Shown: piece after piece, positions 47,324 through 60,073 of the stretch
How positions within the stretch are numbered: the first letter of the stretch is position 1
Layout: each line of letters begins with the position of its first letter
Origin: Letharia columbiana
Taxonomy: Eukaryota; Ascomycota; Lecanoromycetes; Lecanorales; Parmeliaceae
Direction: 5' to 3'
Assembly: GCF_014066305.1 (NCBI RefSeq)
Contig: NW_023501040.1
Span: 372,001 to 436,000, forward strand
Length of the DNA: 64,000 nt
Notes under the pieces: generated by a model
Told to the model about the DNA's origin: nothing
The model's database searches: none
Seen by the model: the letters and a program-made list of their open reading frames with translations, nothing else
Made by a program: the position numbers and the translations under genes

Positions 47324-50188
47324 ATGTCTCCTCCACACTCTACCTCGAGCGGTCGGTCATGGTCGGCCGTCCTGCTTCTTATCGTGTCCTTTCTCTCGCT
47401 CATAGATCTTACCCTCACCAACGACAACCTCTGGATACAGACTACAAACAGCGCCGGGGAGACAATTTGGCTGCGTGATGACAGAAAGCCAGCGCTCTAC
47501 ACACAGGACTTCGGCGATTGCCTGGGCAGCTCCTTGATCAACGTTACGCGCTTCGATGCTGCATACTACCAGGATAATATGACGGTGCTGTTCCATCTGG
47601 AGGGGAATACTAATGTGGCCAACGAGAGTATCATGAGTACGTTCTCACCTCCTATTGATCAAAAATTTCACACTGACTCTTCCAGTGTACATTGGCGTTT
47701 TCGCGTACGGAGAGTCTCGCTTCGACCTCACCTTCAACCCCTGCAATGCCCAGATATACAGGTACGCCAACCTCGAATGCCTGGCTCTGCTTATCACTAA
47801 AGTGCTGCAGTCTTTGTCCCATGAATAGCAGTGTCCCCATCTCTTGCTGATGGCATCATCCCTGTCGACCAATCCGACGTGTCCGGAATCCCCGCGATCG
47901 CTCTCGGAATACCAGACTTCGAGGGTCAGGCCATCCTTCGTATCTTCGGCAATTCTACCGAGACAGAAATAGGATGTTATTCAGCATTGGTTACGAACGG
48001 AGCAAGCTTTTCGCACCCTAGCTCAGTGGGTACCGTACTCGGTATTTTCACAATAGTGGCCATAGTCGCATCCTTGGCCACAGCAGTCTATGGGGATCAC
48101 ATACCGACAATGCGCACACACTACGCACATTCACTCTCGGTATTCGTAGTCTTCGCCGTCCTTCATCATATTTATTTTACTGGAGCTTTGTCAATGAATT
48201 GGCCAAGTGTGCTAGCCGCCTTCTGGAGCAATTTCGCTTGGAGCGCTGGAATGATTTACAGCGAGTCAATGCAGAATAGCATCAACCAGCTGATCGGATC
48301 CAACAAAGGCAACACCAGCATCGTCGGAGCAGCAAGTTCAGGGGCCTCTGCAAATGATCTTGGTGGCGGCTATTCGATATCCCAGATTTACAAACGAGCA
48401 AGCCTTGATATTTCCCGCCGGTATCTAGAGTCCCTCGATCACCAGTGGAACATGCTAAGGACCAGAGAGCTTGAAAGTCATATTGCCAAGCGGGCCGCCT
48501 CCAATTCATCCAGCGCTTCACCGTGGTACGGGAATCCTATTAAGCCAGGCTTACCGATTCCGGGCAACTTTTCTGGCTTTGCGGGCACCTTGTCTGAGCA
48601 GGGCATTCCAGCATCGAACGCTTTCATGACCGGCCTACTCTGGCTTCTGATCCTCATAGCCCTCATTACTGCTTCAGTGGTTGCGTTCAAATGGATCCTC
48701 GAAGGATTAGGCAAGGCGAATCTTGTCAAGACGGAAAGACTTGCACACTTCAGAGATCATTGGCTTCTGTACGCTGCACAAGCCGCTCTCCGCACGATGT
48801 TCACTGCGTTTTTTATGATGATCTTCCTGACGCTATTTGAATTGACCTACAAAGGCTCCGCTGGCGTTACCGCTATTGCCGCTCTGGTGTTCACCGTCTT
48901 TTTCGTGAGCATGCTGGGCATAGCTGGTTATGCTTGCTTCTACCGCCTTCGATTGGGCCGCTACGAAACAGTGCCGGACAGAGTGCACTTCCAAAAGATT
49001 AAGGCGATCGGTCCCATTCCATGGTATGGGCTCAAGCTTGAGAGTCATAGATTCGAAAAATCCGAACCAACCGTCTCCGCCGGATCAGTACCATGGTGGA
49101 GAATTCGTTTTGTCAACGAAGACCCTCAGCGAGTTGGGGTCCACCAAGACAAAGACTACACCATGCGCTTTGGTTGGCTAGCTGCACGCTTCCGGCGGAC
49201 GAGGTGGTGGTTCTTTGCCGTTTGGTTGGTATATGAATTTGTCCGAGCATGCTTCTACGGAGGTGCTGCTGGCCATGCATTGACTCAAGTTTTCGGCCTG
49301 CTTGTGGTGGAGATCATCGCCTTGGTCGTCATAGTCCTGATGAGGCCTTTTGAGGGGGCTCGACTCAATGCTCTGATGGTTTATCTCCTTGGATTCAGCA
49401 AGGTTGCCACAGTTGCGCTTTCCGCAGCCTTTGATGCTCGATTCAACCTGCAACGCATAACAACTACTGCCATTGGTATTGTAATCATCGTCATACAAGG
49501 TGTCCTCGCCATTGTATTGATGATCGCAATTGTCATCGGCGCCATATCAAGCTACATGTCTCTCACTCGCAACCATGAGAACTTCAAGCCTCAGAAACTG
49601 GAAAAGATTCGGCAACGCTACTTTGCTCACCTGGAGAAGACAGCTCCGGATGTTCCCCCACCTCCCCCACCGCCTCCACCGCCTCCGGAAGAGCCCAAAG
49701 GGCCTTACTTTAACGTTACTTCTGTTCGTCGTGAGCCCAAGATCGAGGATGAAGATGAAAACTACATCGGAAGCATCCATAATCCCCTCGGCTCTCGTGT
49801 CTCCGTTGCTCGCCCAGCCACCGCCCGGGCTAGCCGAGCAAATAGTATGCGGTCACAGCTCGAGAGCCCGTACACGAATGCTCCGTTCGGAGCGCGCGTG
49901 CACCGGGCCAGCTGGAGTTCTCGCGATTTCAATGCACATTACGACCCCAGCAACAACAAAGACTCTGCCCTTGACTACAGTACCCGTAGTTCCCGATTCT
50001 GGAGTTCTTCGGGTATTGAAACCAAGGCCAGCGATGGAAGCTTAAGAGAAAGCTCGTCGCGAAGAGTGAAGACGCCCTTGAACAACGGTGAGGGCGGGTT
50101 GGAAGTTCGAAAAAGAAATGGGAAGGAGAGAGACGATGTCCTTACAGAGGAGAGGCACAGCGAAGAGCAGCTGGATTCACGTGATTGA
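47324..50188 (+). CDS. TRP-like / flavin-carrier (Flc/Pkd2) family membrane protein, with a frame break
   Basis: This fungal family joins an N-terminal ML-like lipid-binding domain to a TRP-type transmembrane domain. Members act in FAD transport to the ER, calcium signalling or wall maintenance. Exons 47324-47636, 47686-47761 and 47811-50188 give about 921 residues. A signal peptide (WSAVLLLIVSFLSLIDL) precedes the ML-like part (DNLWIQTTNSAGETIWLRDD; YIGVFAYGESRFDLTFNPCN). About nine membrane segments follow, for example TVLGIFTIVAIVASLATAVY and WLLILIALITASVVAFKWIL. The cytosolic tail has a run of prolines (VPPPPPPPPPP) and many S/R residues. After the second splice the frame reads SLCPMNSSVPI. 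The continuing text ADGIIPVDQSDV lies one base off, so an extra base sits at about 47842-47845. Confidence 0.88.
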
Positions 50189-51689
50189 AGGAACTTAATC
50201 AGCGTTCATCATGACTTTACGATTACATCCCGACACTAGCACATCTATCTATTGTGCAATCGAGTATTCAAGGGAAACGGGTTTGAAGCAGGATTGGAGG
50301 AGAGTGGGAGCCAGATACCAGCTTCACTCGGTCGGGCTCTTGTCACATGCCTTCCGACGATGAGAACCAAGACGGACCCGTATCTTAATTGCCACTCGAT
50401 TTTTGCACCTAGATATCCGCCTCCAGCACAACATCACAGCACAGGCGTACCATGGCATATAGAGCATTGGACGGGCGCTTCATGACTCACTTCGGACCCG
50501 AACAAGTCCAAGGGGAGTTGTTCGGTTGGAGCGAGCAAGTTTGCGTCCACGGAAATAGAAATAGATTTACGAATGTAAAGCTCTTAATGCCTTTCATTGC
50601 TTGACTGGAAAGGAATGACGGTAGGTAGAGAGTAGCATACGAATTTGTGTTTCCAATCCGCATGTACTTCCCTTTACCAGACGCGTTTTCCCGGGGAACT
50701 AACCAACCTCGGGGCAAAATGGTGCTCAACGCGGTGCTTTCAAGAGATGTGCTCCAGGCCAAGGTAGCACAGATAGGATCTTGGAGTGAGTCGAGGCACT
50801 GGGACAAGGGCTAGACCAACAGATAGCTCTGTGGTGGCCCGGAATGGCACAGATTGCCAGGGCGTGGGAAGGTGGTATGACGATCGAGGCTCGAGGAGGA
50901 AAGGAGGTGCCAGGTGCATTACCTATTTTCCGTCATGAGGGGAGACTCGCAGTGTAGATGCAGGATCTTTCCGAGTATCCGGATCGTGCATTTGACTTTC
51001 CGTTGTCGTCGACATTGACGATCCATTCATCTAATTCCCGCAACGTCTATTCCAGCTTCCGTCCACACAAAACTTGTTCTCGTAGATGGTTTTGTTCCCA
51101 AAAGGGCAACAGTGATTGATTGGACGCGTAGACCGGCTGCAGTACTCCGTAGATATGCAAAAAGCAGGCAAGTGGATCTGGTCTTGCCTCGGGCGGCAAT
51201 CGTCTGGTGCGGTTGTAAAGATGATAGCCTGATGGGGATCCGGAACAACTGAGTTCGCAGCAGACCCTTCCTAAAACGTCATTGTCGTTGCGTGATTCGT
51301 GACGTACAGTGCAGAACGCTCGAGGAGATTGCACGCTTTCAATCCCTGGTTGCTGGGTATCATCTTGGAGGAATGAGACGTCCATGCTTTCTCTATTCCG
51401 ATGCGCGATGCTTTACGGTTTCGCCGAGTTTGAAACTTGATCGCATGTAAAGGGATGAGATGCGGGAAACACACCGTGAAGCCGGGAGAGATGGACGGAG
51501 AATATACCATCGATCAGCTCACAGAGGACAATGGTTTCTCCATCTGTCAGGTATTGTGGTGCCGAGTCCAGTCGTAGATATCTTGGATTCTTGGCGACCT
51601 TTCTCAGGGTCTGCTCGGAAATATGCATGGAAGAAAATGACGAGTCATGGTGATTATCATCTCTTGGGTCCAAAACAACCTGCATCCTC

Positions 51690-52075
51690 CGGTTATAACC
51701 GCGCCATTCAAGCAAGCCTCTTGAGGGTCAGCGCAGTAGCAGTGGTGGGCGCCTCAGCCTCAACGTCTTGCACATTGACCGAGTTGGCGAAATGGGACAA
51801 GCAACGCGCGAACCGTCCATGTGGCTCGAACGAGGCAGTCCTTTTTCTGGCCTTTTCAGGTCGGGAACCAGGGTCGGACGGATGAAGCCAGCATGAAGAC
51901 TTGATGCACGTTTGCAGTGGCGGTCGCAGATGAGACGGAGGGAGTCTCGGAGGACGAAGCCAAGCATTGCAACAGTACTATATGCGCGGCGCATGAGAAG
52001 TTCCAATGCAGCTAGACGGGACGCATTGGACGTTGCGGGTCTAGGTCTTCGGAGGATTGAACTGACAGGCTGCAT
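51690..52075 (-). pseudogene. Possible broken small gene with mitochondrial-type leader
   Basis: From the ATG at 52075 a minus-strand frame begins MQPVSSILRRPRPATSNASR and reaches LMRRAYSTVA, typical of a cleavable mitochondrial presequence. The protein-like text then moves to a second frame (SSATATANVHQVFMLASSVR), and again to a third (RTASFEPHGRFARCLSHFAN, ending TALTLKRLA and a stop). Each step is one base, and no intron of workable size separates them. It could be a decayed gene, a gene hit by sequencing indels, or chance. I do not recognise the family. Confidence 0.3.
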
Positions 52076-52561
52076 GATGGATCAGATCATCAGAAAGGGC
52101 GCACGAACAGCAGGACATTCTGGACGCTGGAAGACTTCGCAGTGGTGATGGAACTAGCCGTGTTTCGTCGACGTCTTGGGCAATTGGATGCATATCATCC
52201 GACTACAACATCCTATCTAGACCACTGAAATACTACCATCTCCTTTTTCCTTCTGGCTCGATGTGTGCGACCATGTGCACAGAATCGAGCGGTGCATATG
52301 ATCTGCATTTTTCCGTCCTTCCCCTATTCGCTGCCCAATGTTTGATGCTCTACTGGCCGTTTTGGTTGCATATTGATGACCGCTATCCCGCCCAGTTTTG
52401 GAAGCCGATATCCCTGATGCCCGGGAAATTTTGTTGCAAGCATCTTTCTGAATCTGCGCTCTTAGTGAGTTGCGTGACTTGTATGTGACTCGTCCTGCAT
52501 GAAGGGCAAAAGGGAAAAAGGGATCCAGAAATCACTTTCGCGGGTCACCCACAATTGTTGT

Positions 52562-52646
52562 CACTATCATCATCTTATTGTCATCATTATATCATTATCA
52601 TTATCATTATCATTATCATGATTATTATTATTATTATTATTATTAC

Positions 52647-52685
<39 letters not shown>

Positions 52686-52710
52686 TGTTATTATTGTTAT
52701 TATTATCATT
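52562..52710. repeat. ATC/ATT trinucleotide and hexanucleotide microsatellite
   Basis: About 150 bp consist of TCATTA units passing into ATT units with rare C or G interruptions. Confidence 0.95.
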
Positions 52711-53179
52711 TGGCCGTCCGATGATGCAGGATGCAATATGCAGTATACTCATGCAATATGCAAACCTATGGTTAATTCCGAGTGCCAAGCCCATGGGGAA
52801 GAGAAAAGGGAGGGTCTCCGTCTACCCACGGACCAGGAGACCAGGTGGGTTGTTTTAGAATGATATATAGGTACTAGTCTAACAATGGGGGCGAAAAAGC
52901 CACACATTCTACACATTCTACGCATAATTCTGTGTGCAATGTTTGACGATCGTCAACGTGCACGTCGATCACAGCGATCAGCCGGGCGCCGGTAAAAGTG
53001 TGTCACACAGGGGCTCCAATCGAGGTGAACTTATCCCCTGGCCGTCTTGGGTTCTCTACTTTACGCTTGGCAGTTGGCGGTTAGGATGATAATAATAATA
53101 CATGATAATACATGAGTACATGATGTGTACTGTACTTAGCTCACTACCGGCGCTACTTGATCTAATCTAAAAATCATTC

Positions 53180-53207
53180 GGCTCTGGCTCTGGCTCTGGC
53201 TCTGGCT
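53180..53207. repeat. GGCTCT hexanucleotide repeat
   Basis: Four perfect GGCTCT units are followed by a partial fifth. Confidence 0.9.
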
Positions 53208-53223
53208 TCGAAAAGTGTCCCGT

Positions 53224-53224
53224 G

Positions 53225-53276
<52 letters not shown>
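53224..53276 (+). repeat. GGTGAG hexanucleotide repeat, G-quadruplex capable
   Basis: About eight tandem GGTGAG units give regularly spaced GGG triplets on the plus strand (GGGTGAGGGTGAGGG). This spacing is compatible with an intramolecular G-quadruplex. Confidence 0.92.
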
Positions 53277-54345
53277 GGATTGTCATCTTCTATCACATAA
53301 TCCACACAGACGACGTAGAACCGACCACGCTTTGCTCCTTTTTTGCCACCTTCCCCTTTCCCTCCTGTATACGCCGTCAAAGGGAACTATCAGAGTCAGA
53401 GAGGGCGAATGGAATTGAAAGGTGATGCCGGGGTGAAAAGGACTAGGTGAACTTAAATTCCAACATTCCTGGATCCTGAGTCCCCGACCCCGAAAGCTTG
53501 GGTCCCGCATCTTCAACACTTCAACACCACTTGACGCGCCGGTCCCTCTAAAACAGAAACTGGCCGAAAAGTGAACAGCTCGAAGCCTCGAACTGCGCTC
53601 TGACGCTCTGTGACCTGATCAAGTCAAAAGTATTCCATGATCGCCCGGGCCCCAGCAGGGATAGTGCCATCGGACAGACCATTTTAATCATCTAATCCAC
53701 GAGGTCGACTGCCGCTTTAGGCGAGAACAGTCTGCTGGGCGGTCTGACAGCCCTAAAAAGGACATATCAAAGGTACAACCCCCCCCCCTGCTACTTCTAA
53801 CCGAACCTCCCATCTCCCGCTTCCAGAATCATAGAGCCCCCCCCCCCCCCACCCCTTGTTTCCTGGCTGGCTTGCCTTCCTGTACGGTACTGCGGTTCCA
53901 AGTGGATAGTTCCGTCACACCATCTCGTTTTTCTGACTCGGCAAGCCGTTGAGGATCTAGCGGGGAGCGACATCAAGGATTCGAATGGCCGGGCTCTAGT
54001 CAAAATTCGGCATATCTTGATCTCCAGTCCAATCCAGCTACTCTAACTGGTCCTTGGAGATCGGTTGATGGTGCACCTCTTTCGGGCTGAGTGTCAACGG
54101 CCCTGCAAAAGCAAAGCAGAAGTGCAAAGGCTCGAGGGACGCGCCGTCTATGGAGACTTGGGTACTACTATGACCCTTGTAAGTCGTAGCCCCTCTGCCA
54201 TGTGGTTATGTATACTATTCTCGAACTCTTGCTCTCTTCCTCATATCTTTCCTTTGCATGCGCCCCAGTACCAGAGTACCTCTGGGCCATCGTTTTCTTG
54301 CTCCCATCTAGGTGTGGATTGACTGACGGTCATTCTGTTGAAGAT

Positions 54346-55477
54346 ATGAATCTGTCGAATCTCCTTCATAGAGGTCAACAAAATTCCCGCCAGCAAGACC
54401 CCCCAAGATCGAGTCAATCTTTTCCACATCCTCGGGGGCGCCTCCTACACGACCATAGGCAAGATATGGCCTCGGCCCTCACAGCGAGCCCATACATCAG
54501 CCAGTCACCAGTCTACACACGATCTCCTCAGCCTCCGCCCTCGCCACCAATTGACGAGCCGAGCAACCTCCGCACCCTACCTTCCATTCAAAGTCTAATC
54601 GGAATGGATGTACCTCCACCAAACGAGGAGCAGCATTGTTAGTCCTCTTTCCATTGCAACTAGATGTGTGAAGCTCATCAGATTCCCAGTCGATGCCGAA
54701 GGCCAGCCCATCGAGCAACAACCGCAAGGCGCCGACCATCAAACAGCAGGCCATCGACCGCATACATACGGTCAACCAACCGTGAGCAATCCAAATGCTG
54801 TACCGCCATCACCTCCCATTGACCCGCAGCTTGGTTTTGACGCTTCCCACCAGTCTCCCTCTGCTACATCTTCGCACTCCTCCACCTCTGGTCCCCAGTA
54901 TTTTGGAGGCACGATTAACAATCTCGAGCCCCACCAGCAGCGCCAGCCTCCTTCGTCATCCACGCACCCTGGGCATTCAACATCATCACAAGCAACACAA
55001 TCGCCATACCCGAATTCGCCTTATCCCCCTTCGCCATCAGCAGGATCGAACTATTCATATCCTTCACCGGCCGTTACAGGAGCACAAACCATGTACTACC
55101 AGCGACCGCTTCCAAACAATTTTCCGCCGCCCAATATTCCAGGTGCCTCCAATCCTTCAGCTCCGAATTCTCAAGATGCATCTCCAGTAGACCCGAACAA
55201 CCCCAGCCAATGGCAACAGCAACATCAACATCATCACTACATTGCGCCGTCTTCCTCGACCAATTTTACTGGCCAGTCGCAGGATCGATACGTCTGCCAA
55301 GTGTGCAACAAAGCTTTCTCTCGACCATCAAGTTTAAGGATCCACAGTCACTCGCACACCGGTGAGAAGCCATTCTTGTGCCCCCACAAAGGATGTGGTA
55401 AAGCTTTCAGCGTGAGAAGCAACATGAAAAGGCACGAGCGAGGCTGTCACGGCGGCGGAAGCCCCGGGAGCACATAG
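54346..55477 (+). CDS. C2H2 zinc-finger transcription factor, FlbC-like
   Basis: Two classical C2H2 fingers lie at the extreme C-terminus: [20 protein letters not shown] with the HSHTGEKPF linker, then [20 protein letters not shown]. The rest is P/S/Q-rich and disordered ([12 protein letters not shown]). This layout and finger sequence resemble the conidiation regulator FlbC of Aspergillus. The length of about 355 residues fits, but the orthology is inferred. Exon 1 runs 54346-54637 ([17 protein letters not shown] to PPPNEEQH). Exon 2 runs to 55477. The intron donor GTTAGT at 54638 is clear. The acceptor is less so: the frame requires GCCGAAG at 54701, while a better-looking CATCAG at 54680 would break the frame. 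Confidence 0.8.
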
Positions 55478-56815
55478 ATTCAGAGCGCATTGGAGGCCGT
55501 CATGAATTACATAGGATCCGAAGCAACGTATATACACCATACACCGGCTGGCGACGATTTCTTCTTCGCTGATCGCTTGAGGCGTCTCAAAATGTATTTT
55601 TCTATACCCTCTTGCCATGGCGAAGGCGTTTTTATGAACGGGCGTTGCCAGGAAAAAGGAGGGGCTTTGGGCCAAATTCAGAGATCACGCGCATCGAAGA
55701 GACGTATCTTGGGCGCATCAGCACCTGTAGGTGCTACCGGTCCATACGATAGAGCTAAAGCTTGTTTCTAGAGGCCATGGACATTAGAATGGCACGCCTG
55801 GTTCAGAACCATGCCGTCTATCAGACGATGCGTGCCTATTGTTCATTCGTGCGTTTCCCTCTAATTTCGCGGCCTCGAGCAAGAAAAGCACAACTCTCTG
55901 TACAGTAGATGTACGAACCAACCCAGTGCCTTGCAATCTTTTGATAATCTGATATGATTCACCTTACTTGCCATTACCAATCAAAGATTTTCCATCCCCT
56001 CTGCCGGCAAATACCATCCCTAATATTGCATGTGTCTCGTCTAACCAGGCAGTGGCTTCGCTCTCTCGCCAGTCCAATTACGGCCCTGCGAAGCTTGCAG
56101 GCCATCCGTTGAATAATCAAACCCTTGTGATACAATCTACCAGACGCCAGCCTCAACGCTTAGTACAATCCTTTCCCCGGTCGCTGCCATCTCCTGCTCA
56201 TGTCAGTCTGTATGTACGCACATCTTGTCTTCGGGTGTCCGTTGGGTCGTGCACTCTGCACGATCAAGATTACTGCGCTGTGGATCATGGGTGCTGGAAA
56301 TAATCGGAGATACGACGATGATAGTGGACTGTGGACATTGAAGAGTGCATGTGGCGCCTGCTGGCGGATTGGGACGACAGGAGAAAGGTGTATGGCTCAA
56401 AGGCATAACAGTTCCAAGCATGGACAGAAATCGATCTGCGGACGGGGTCGCATTTGAAGGTATTGGTGACGATATCCGATGTCGCCTGGTCACAGTCTCG
56501 TCACAATTCCCAGTCTATCGGGGACGGCAACAATGAATGGTATACAAGAATAGAAAGTATTGATTCGCCAATCGATACCCAGGTAACTCAAAAGGGCCGA
56601 AATGATGGTACATTGATGATCCCAGACTCCCAACATTTATCCAGTACAATGGGTCTGAGGTCCCTCTGGTAGCTTGCGCTAGTCCGTTCTAAAGGGTATA
56701 GATCAAACAAAATGTCCGAAAGTCCAACGCAAAGGAGAGGCCCAAAAAACAGAAAATGCTGATGGCGCCCATCGCTTGCACAAAGGAATTCATATGTTCA
56801 ACATGATCGAAAATG
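55478..56815. other. Convergent intergenic region
   Basis: This lies between the 3' ends of the C2H2 gene and the BLOC1S2-like gene. Short frames (for example 55968-56303) have no recognisable domain. No repeat is seen. Confidence 0.5.
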
Positions 56816-57496
56816 TTACCGCCTTCCCCTTACCGCCGTCCCCCTCCCATCTACCCTTCTCTCCAAGCCCTCCACCCTTGCTCGGAAGCCTTTGACGATG
56901 TCACGTATATGACGCACTTTGTCAAACTCGGTCTCGAGGTCGTCTATCTGGCGCAAGATATCTCGAAAGCGGGCGATTTCAGCGTCGGCGGCGGCAATGG
57001 AGGACTGGGCGCGAGAGGATTGGTGGAGCGTGGAGCGTTGGGTTTGCGCTGTGAGCTAGAGAGAGATGAGCAGGCTATCGCGGAGCATGAAGAGACGAAG
57101 AGAACAGAACGGCGGAGTTACGAGAGCCAAAAGGGACAAGGCTGCGCCTTTCGCTTTGGACAGGGCTGTGAAACGTACATGATTGACCCTGCTCTGAATC
57201 GCTCCCATCAACCTCTCGAAGTGACTGCCCAATACCGCCAAACTTCCGGCATCCAATAGCAGCCGACCACCTCCCCCTTGTCCCGAGCTTGCAGCACTCG
57301 CTGCACGAGAGGTTGAAGCCGAACTGCGAGCGTGTCCGCGTCCGCGCGAGGAAGTGGTGCTGTGAGCATAATGCGGCGCGGCGCTGGAGCTACCGGAAGA
57401 CAAAGCGATCTGCTGGTGTTGGCGAAGAATATGAAGCTCGGACTGGGAAAGCCCGAGTTGCGAATCCGGTATAGAGGAAGGGAGGGTAGATGGCAT
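56816..57496 (-). CDS. BLOC1S2-like coiled-coil protein
   Basis: BLOC-1 subunit 2 proteins are small helical subunits of an endosomal trafficking complex. Two exons (57179-57496, 56816-57055) give 185 residues. The N-terminus LGLSQSELHILRQHQQIAL is followed by an S/G/R-rich spacer, then LLLDAGSLAVLGSHFERLMG. After the intron, a helical region contains ADAEIARFRDILRQIDDLET and FDKVRHIRDIVKGFRARVEG, followed by LERRV. This resembles the fungal form of the BLOC1_2 family. I base the call on pattern and length, so the complex assignment is moderate while the gene itself looks real. Confidence 0.65.
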
Positions 57497-60073
57497 CGGG
57501 GGGGCTCATTACATGTTGCTTGGGTGCTGTAACTTGGAGACCGCTCGCATTGTATGGTGGTTGGAAGCTGAGACTACTTGAGGAAGACGGTGGGGTATGT
57601 TGATTTGCTTTGCTGATACGCCAGTATGTAGTTGGGCAGTAGAGAAGGTCGGAGGGTTGGGCGTCGTGAAGAGGTGCAACGCGCAGGGAGATCCAATCGT
57701 CTGGTTTGTAGGGCTGACGGCTGTGGCTTGACAAGCCTTTGCTGACCATCTAGAGTACTTCTAACTTCCTTTCCTCTCGTTGCTTCTCTTGGTTTTTGAT
57801 CTACAAAATCTGCTTCAGATCCTAATACACTCAAGGGCAACTATGCCGGATGAGAAATGATGGTTATTACGTTGGCTTCATGAATGGCTTGAAGAGTACC
57901 TCTGTAGTCTCCCAAGACCTCTGAGGCGCACGAAGAAATATGGCCTGTCGCTCCAAATCAATCTAAGAGGGTGTCAGTCTTGAGGAACTCTTCCAAGGGA
58001 GCATCGCCATTCATTTGGAAGTCTTTCATTGGAGATTAGCTGCATTCCTCGAATGTTGAATCAAAGGGAATACCTATGTATAGTATCCGCTTAGCCACAC
58101 GACAGGACGGATGGATTTCCGTCGAAAGTATATAAATCCCCCAAAGGTGGATGCTGATAGATACCGCAAGACCATACTTATGGTTCTCTTCATCTCTGTG
58201 ACCCCGGAGGATAATCGCCGATAGTGTTCTTGTTTGTTTGGCTTCGAACCTCTCTTCGATCTGAGCGTATAAGTCGTTATTACCACAGCCAAGAAAACGG
58301 CTTCCTCCCAGCTGCGAACTTGAGGTCTTTCATGTACTCGGTTACTTTCAATCTTTACCATCAGAGTTGCCCGTCCATTGCAGCGTCTGCGAGAATCCTT
58401 CTTCTTTTCCTTATGCTTAATCTACTGACTTTAGCTTCACAAGTCCCGTCCAACAGTCGTCAAGAACTACATCCTTTGAACGATTAAGGTATCCCACAGT
58501 CGAACCCCCTGTGGGTCTTCTCCCGCCTACACCTGAAACTACACTTTTCACTATTTTCACATCACCTGAATCAATTATGTCTATCAGCTCGAATGAGAGC
58601 ATTCTTGAAGATGACATTGTTCGACGACAGTCTGGGACGGGGAATGTTGAGGATCAACGGGGGGAGAATCAACCTACACGAATGCTGGTCAGAATATCGC
58701 AAGAGGGTTTCACCTCGGTCTTTCTTGGAGACGAGTTTTCTTTTGAAGGCTACAAGAACGTAAGGATCTCGATAGTACGCGCCATAGCTCAAATCACTCT
58801 CTTTTATGGATTATACAAAGCTTTCACCAGACCGCCATAGCCTCTACTTTTGTTTTTCTTTACAATGGCTCTATGCTGGACCGAAAACGGCATAAAAGCT
58901 ACCGTGGGCTGCATGCAGACTCTGCCGTGGCCACTCGCCGGAACCGGTGCAAGCAACGAAACTCAAACCCTGGTAGATTTGACTCAGAGATCAAACATAT
59001 ACGTACGATATCCTCCCAATATCACTGTTATCAGCGCCACCAATGTCTCCGGAGGACTTGATGCTCCCGCTCTCAACCATGTTTGCCGAGCTTCAAGGGA
59101 CTACCCTGACCATCATAGAGGTCTTCATCACTCTCTGCTCGACCTTGCTGACCATATGCCAGCACTCACCAACGGACGTTGTTAGCCTGTTCACAGTCAG
59201 CGAAGTCAACACGAGTACTAGACTCGACTATCTTGATCCTGAACCGCCACGAAGCTCCCCTACTCTCTTCGCCTACCAGTACGCTTCTCGAGCTCGGGGA
59301 CTAATTGCTATATATATCTTCCAGCAGGGCAAGGTTGAAGACGGACGGGATAGCTGTAGGAATCGGCATGCTGTAGAAGGGCGCGATTGGCCGGCCAGGA
59401 ACACTCGCTAAAGCGTAATAAACTAAGGGCTTGTGTATAACCTGATGCCAAGTGAGCCGGGAAAAGAGATTGCCTAGACGGATTTGAGACTTTGTATCTT
59501 ATCATAGGTCGAGCAGGACAGAAAGAAAGCCTCAATTGTAGGTGCCAGAAAAAGTGGCAGTTGGAATGCCATGACTCGTCCAAATACTGACGAAATCATC
59601 ACCAACAAGGAGCTTCCTGCGCTATTCAATGTTCTTCCTGGAAGAGATGATCTCCTATGGAGGACACATTGTTCCGGCTTGGTACCCAAATTTGACGTAC
59701 AATTGAGTGAGAGGTTTCAATTCCTCAAACTACCATTTTTCTTGACGGCTCCACCAGCCTGCGTGGGTCTGCCTGAACTCGGGGATGTTACTTACCTTGG
59801 CGCGCCAAGAATTGATGACTAAGGTAATATCGCTAAGAATCTTGCCAGCACAATTGTGACTCCCATTTCCATCTTCACACCCAAAACCTTCGTCCACATC
59901 ACCTCACAGCTATCGTAAGTCATGCCAAATATAGTCCATTGACAGAATTAGTAGCTTCACCTACTGCTTTAGCCCTACCCTGAGCAGCAATACTGACAGC
60001 TTCCTCGCCACTCAGGAACCCCACAAAGCGAGCCAAAGCCTTTGGAAACTCGAACAGAAGAACAAATCGAAAC
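57497..60073. other. Intergenic region with unassigned plus-strand fragments
   Basis: No confident gene occurs in 2.6 kb. Plus-strand frames at 58224-58487 (hydrophobic SARILLLFLMLNLLTLASQV), 58511-58840 (ending AIAQITLFYGLYKAF) and 58850-59411 show protein-like hydrophobic stretches. They may belong to a small, multi-exon or decayed membrane-protein gene. I could not join them convincingly. The right end is the eS30 promoter. Confidence 0.4.

Larger units (their letters stand above)
50189..54345. other. Gene-poor, microsatellite-rich region
   Basis: No confident gene occurs in 4.2 kb. It contains the simple repeats listed separately (52562-52710, 53180-53207, 53224-53276) and two C homopolymers (53779-53788, 53837-53850). 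It also holds a possible broken small gene on the minus strand near 51690-52075. The right end should hold the C2H2 gene's promoter. Confidence 0.55.

Noticed and set aside
53224..53276. CRISPR-like or telomeric array
   Set aside because: It is a pure hexamer microsatellite with no spacers, and the unit GGTGAG is not a telomere repeat of known fungi.
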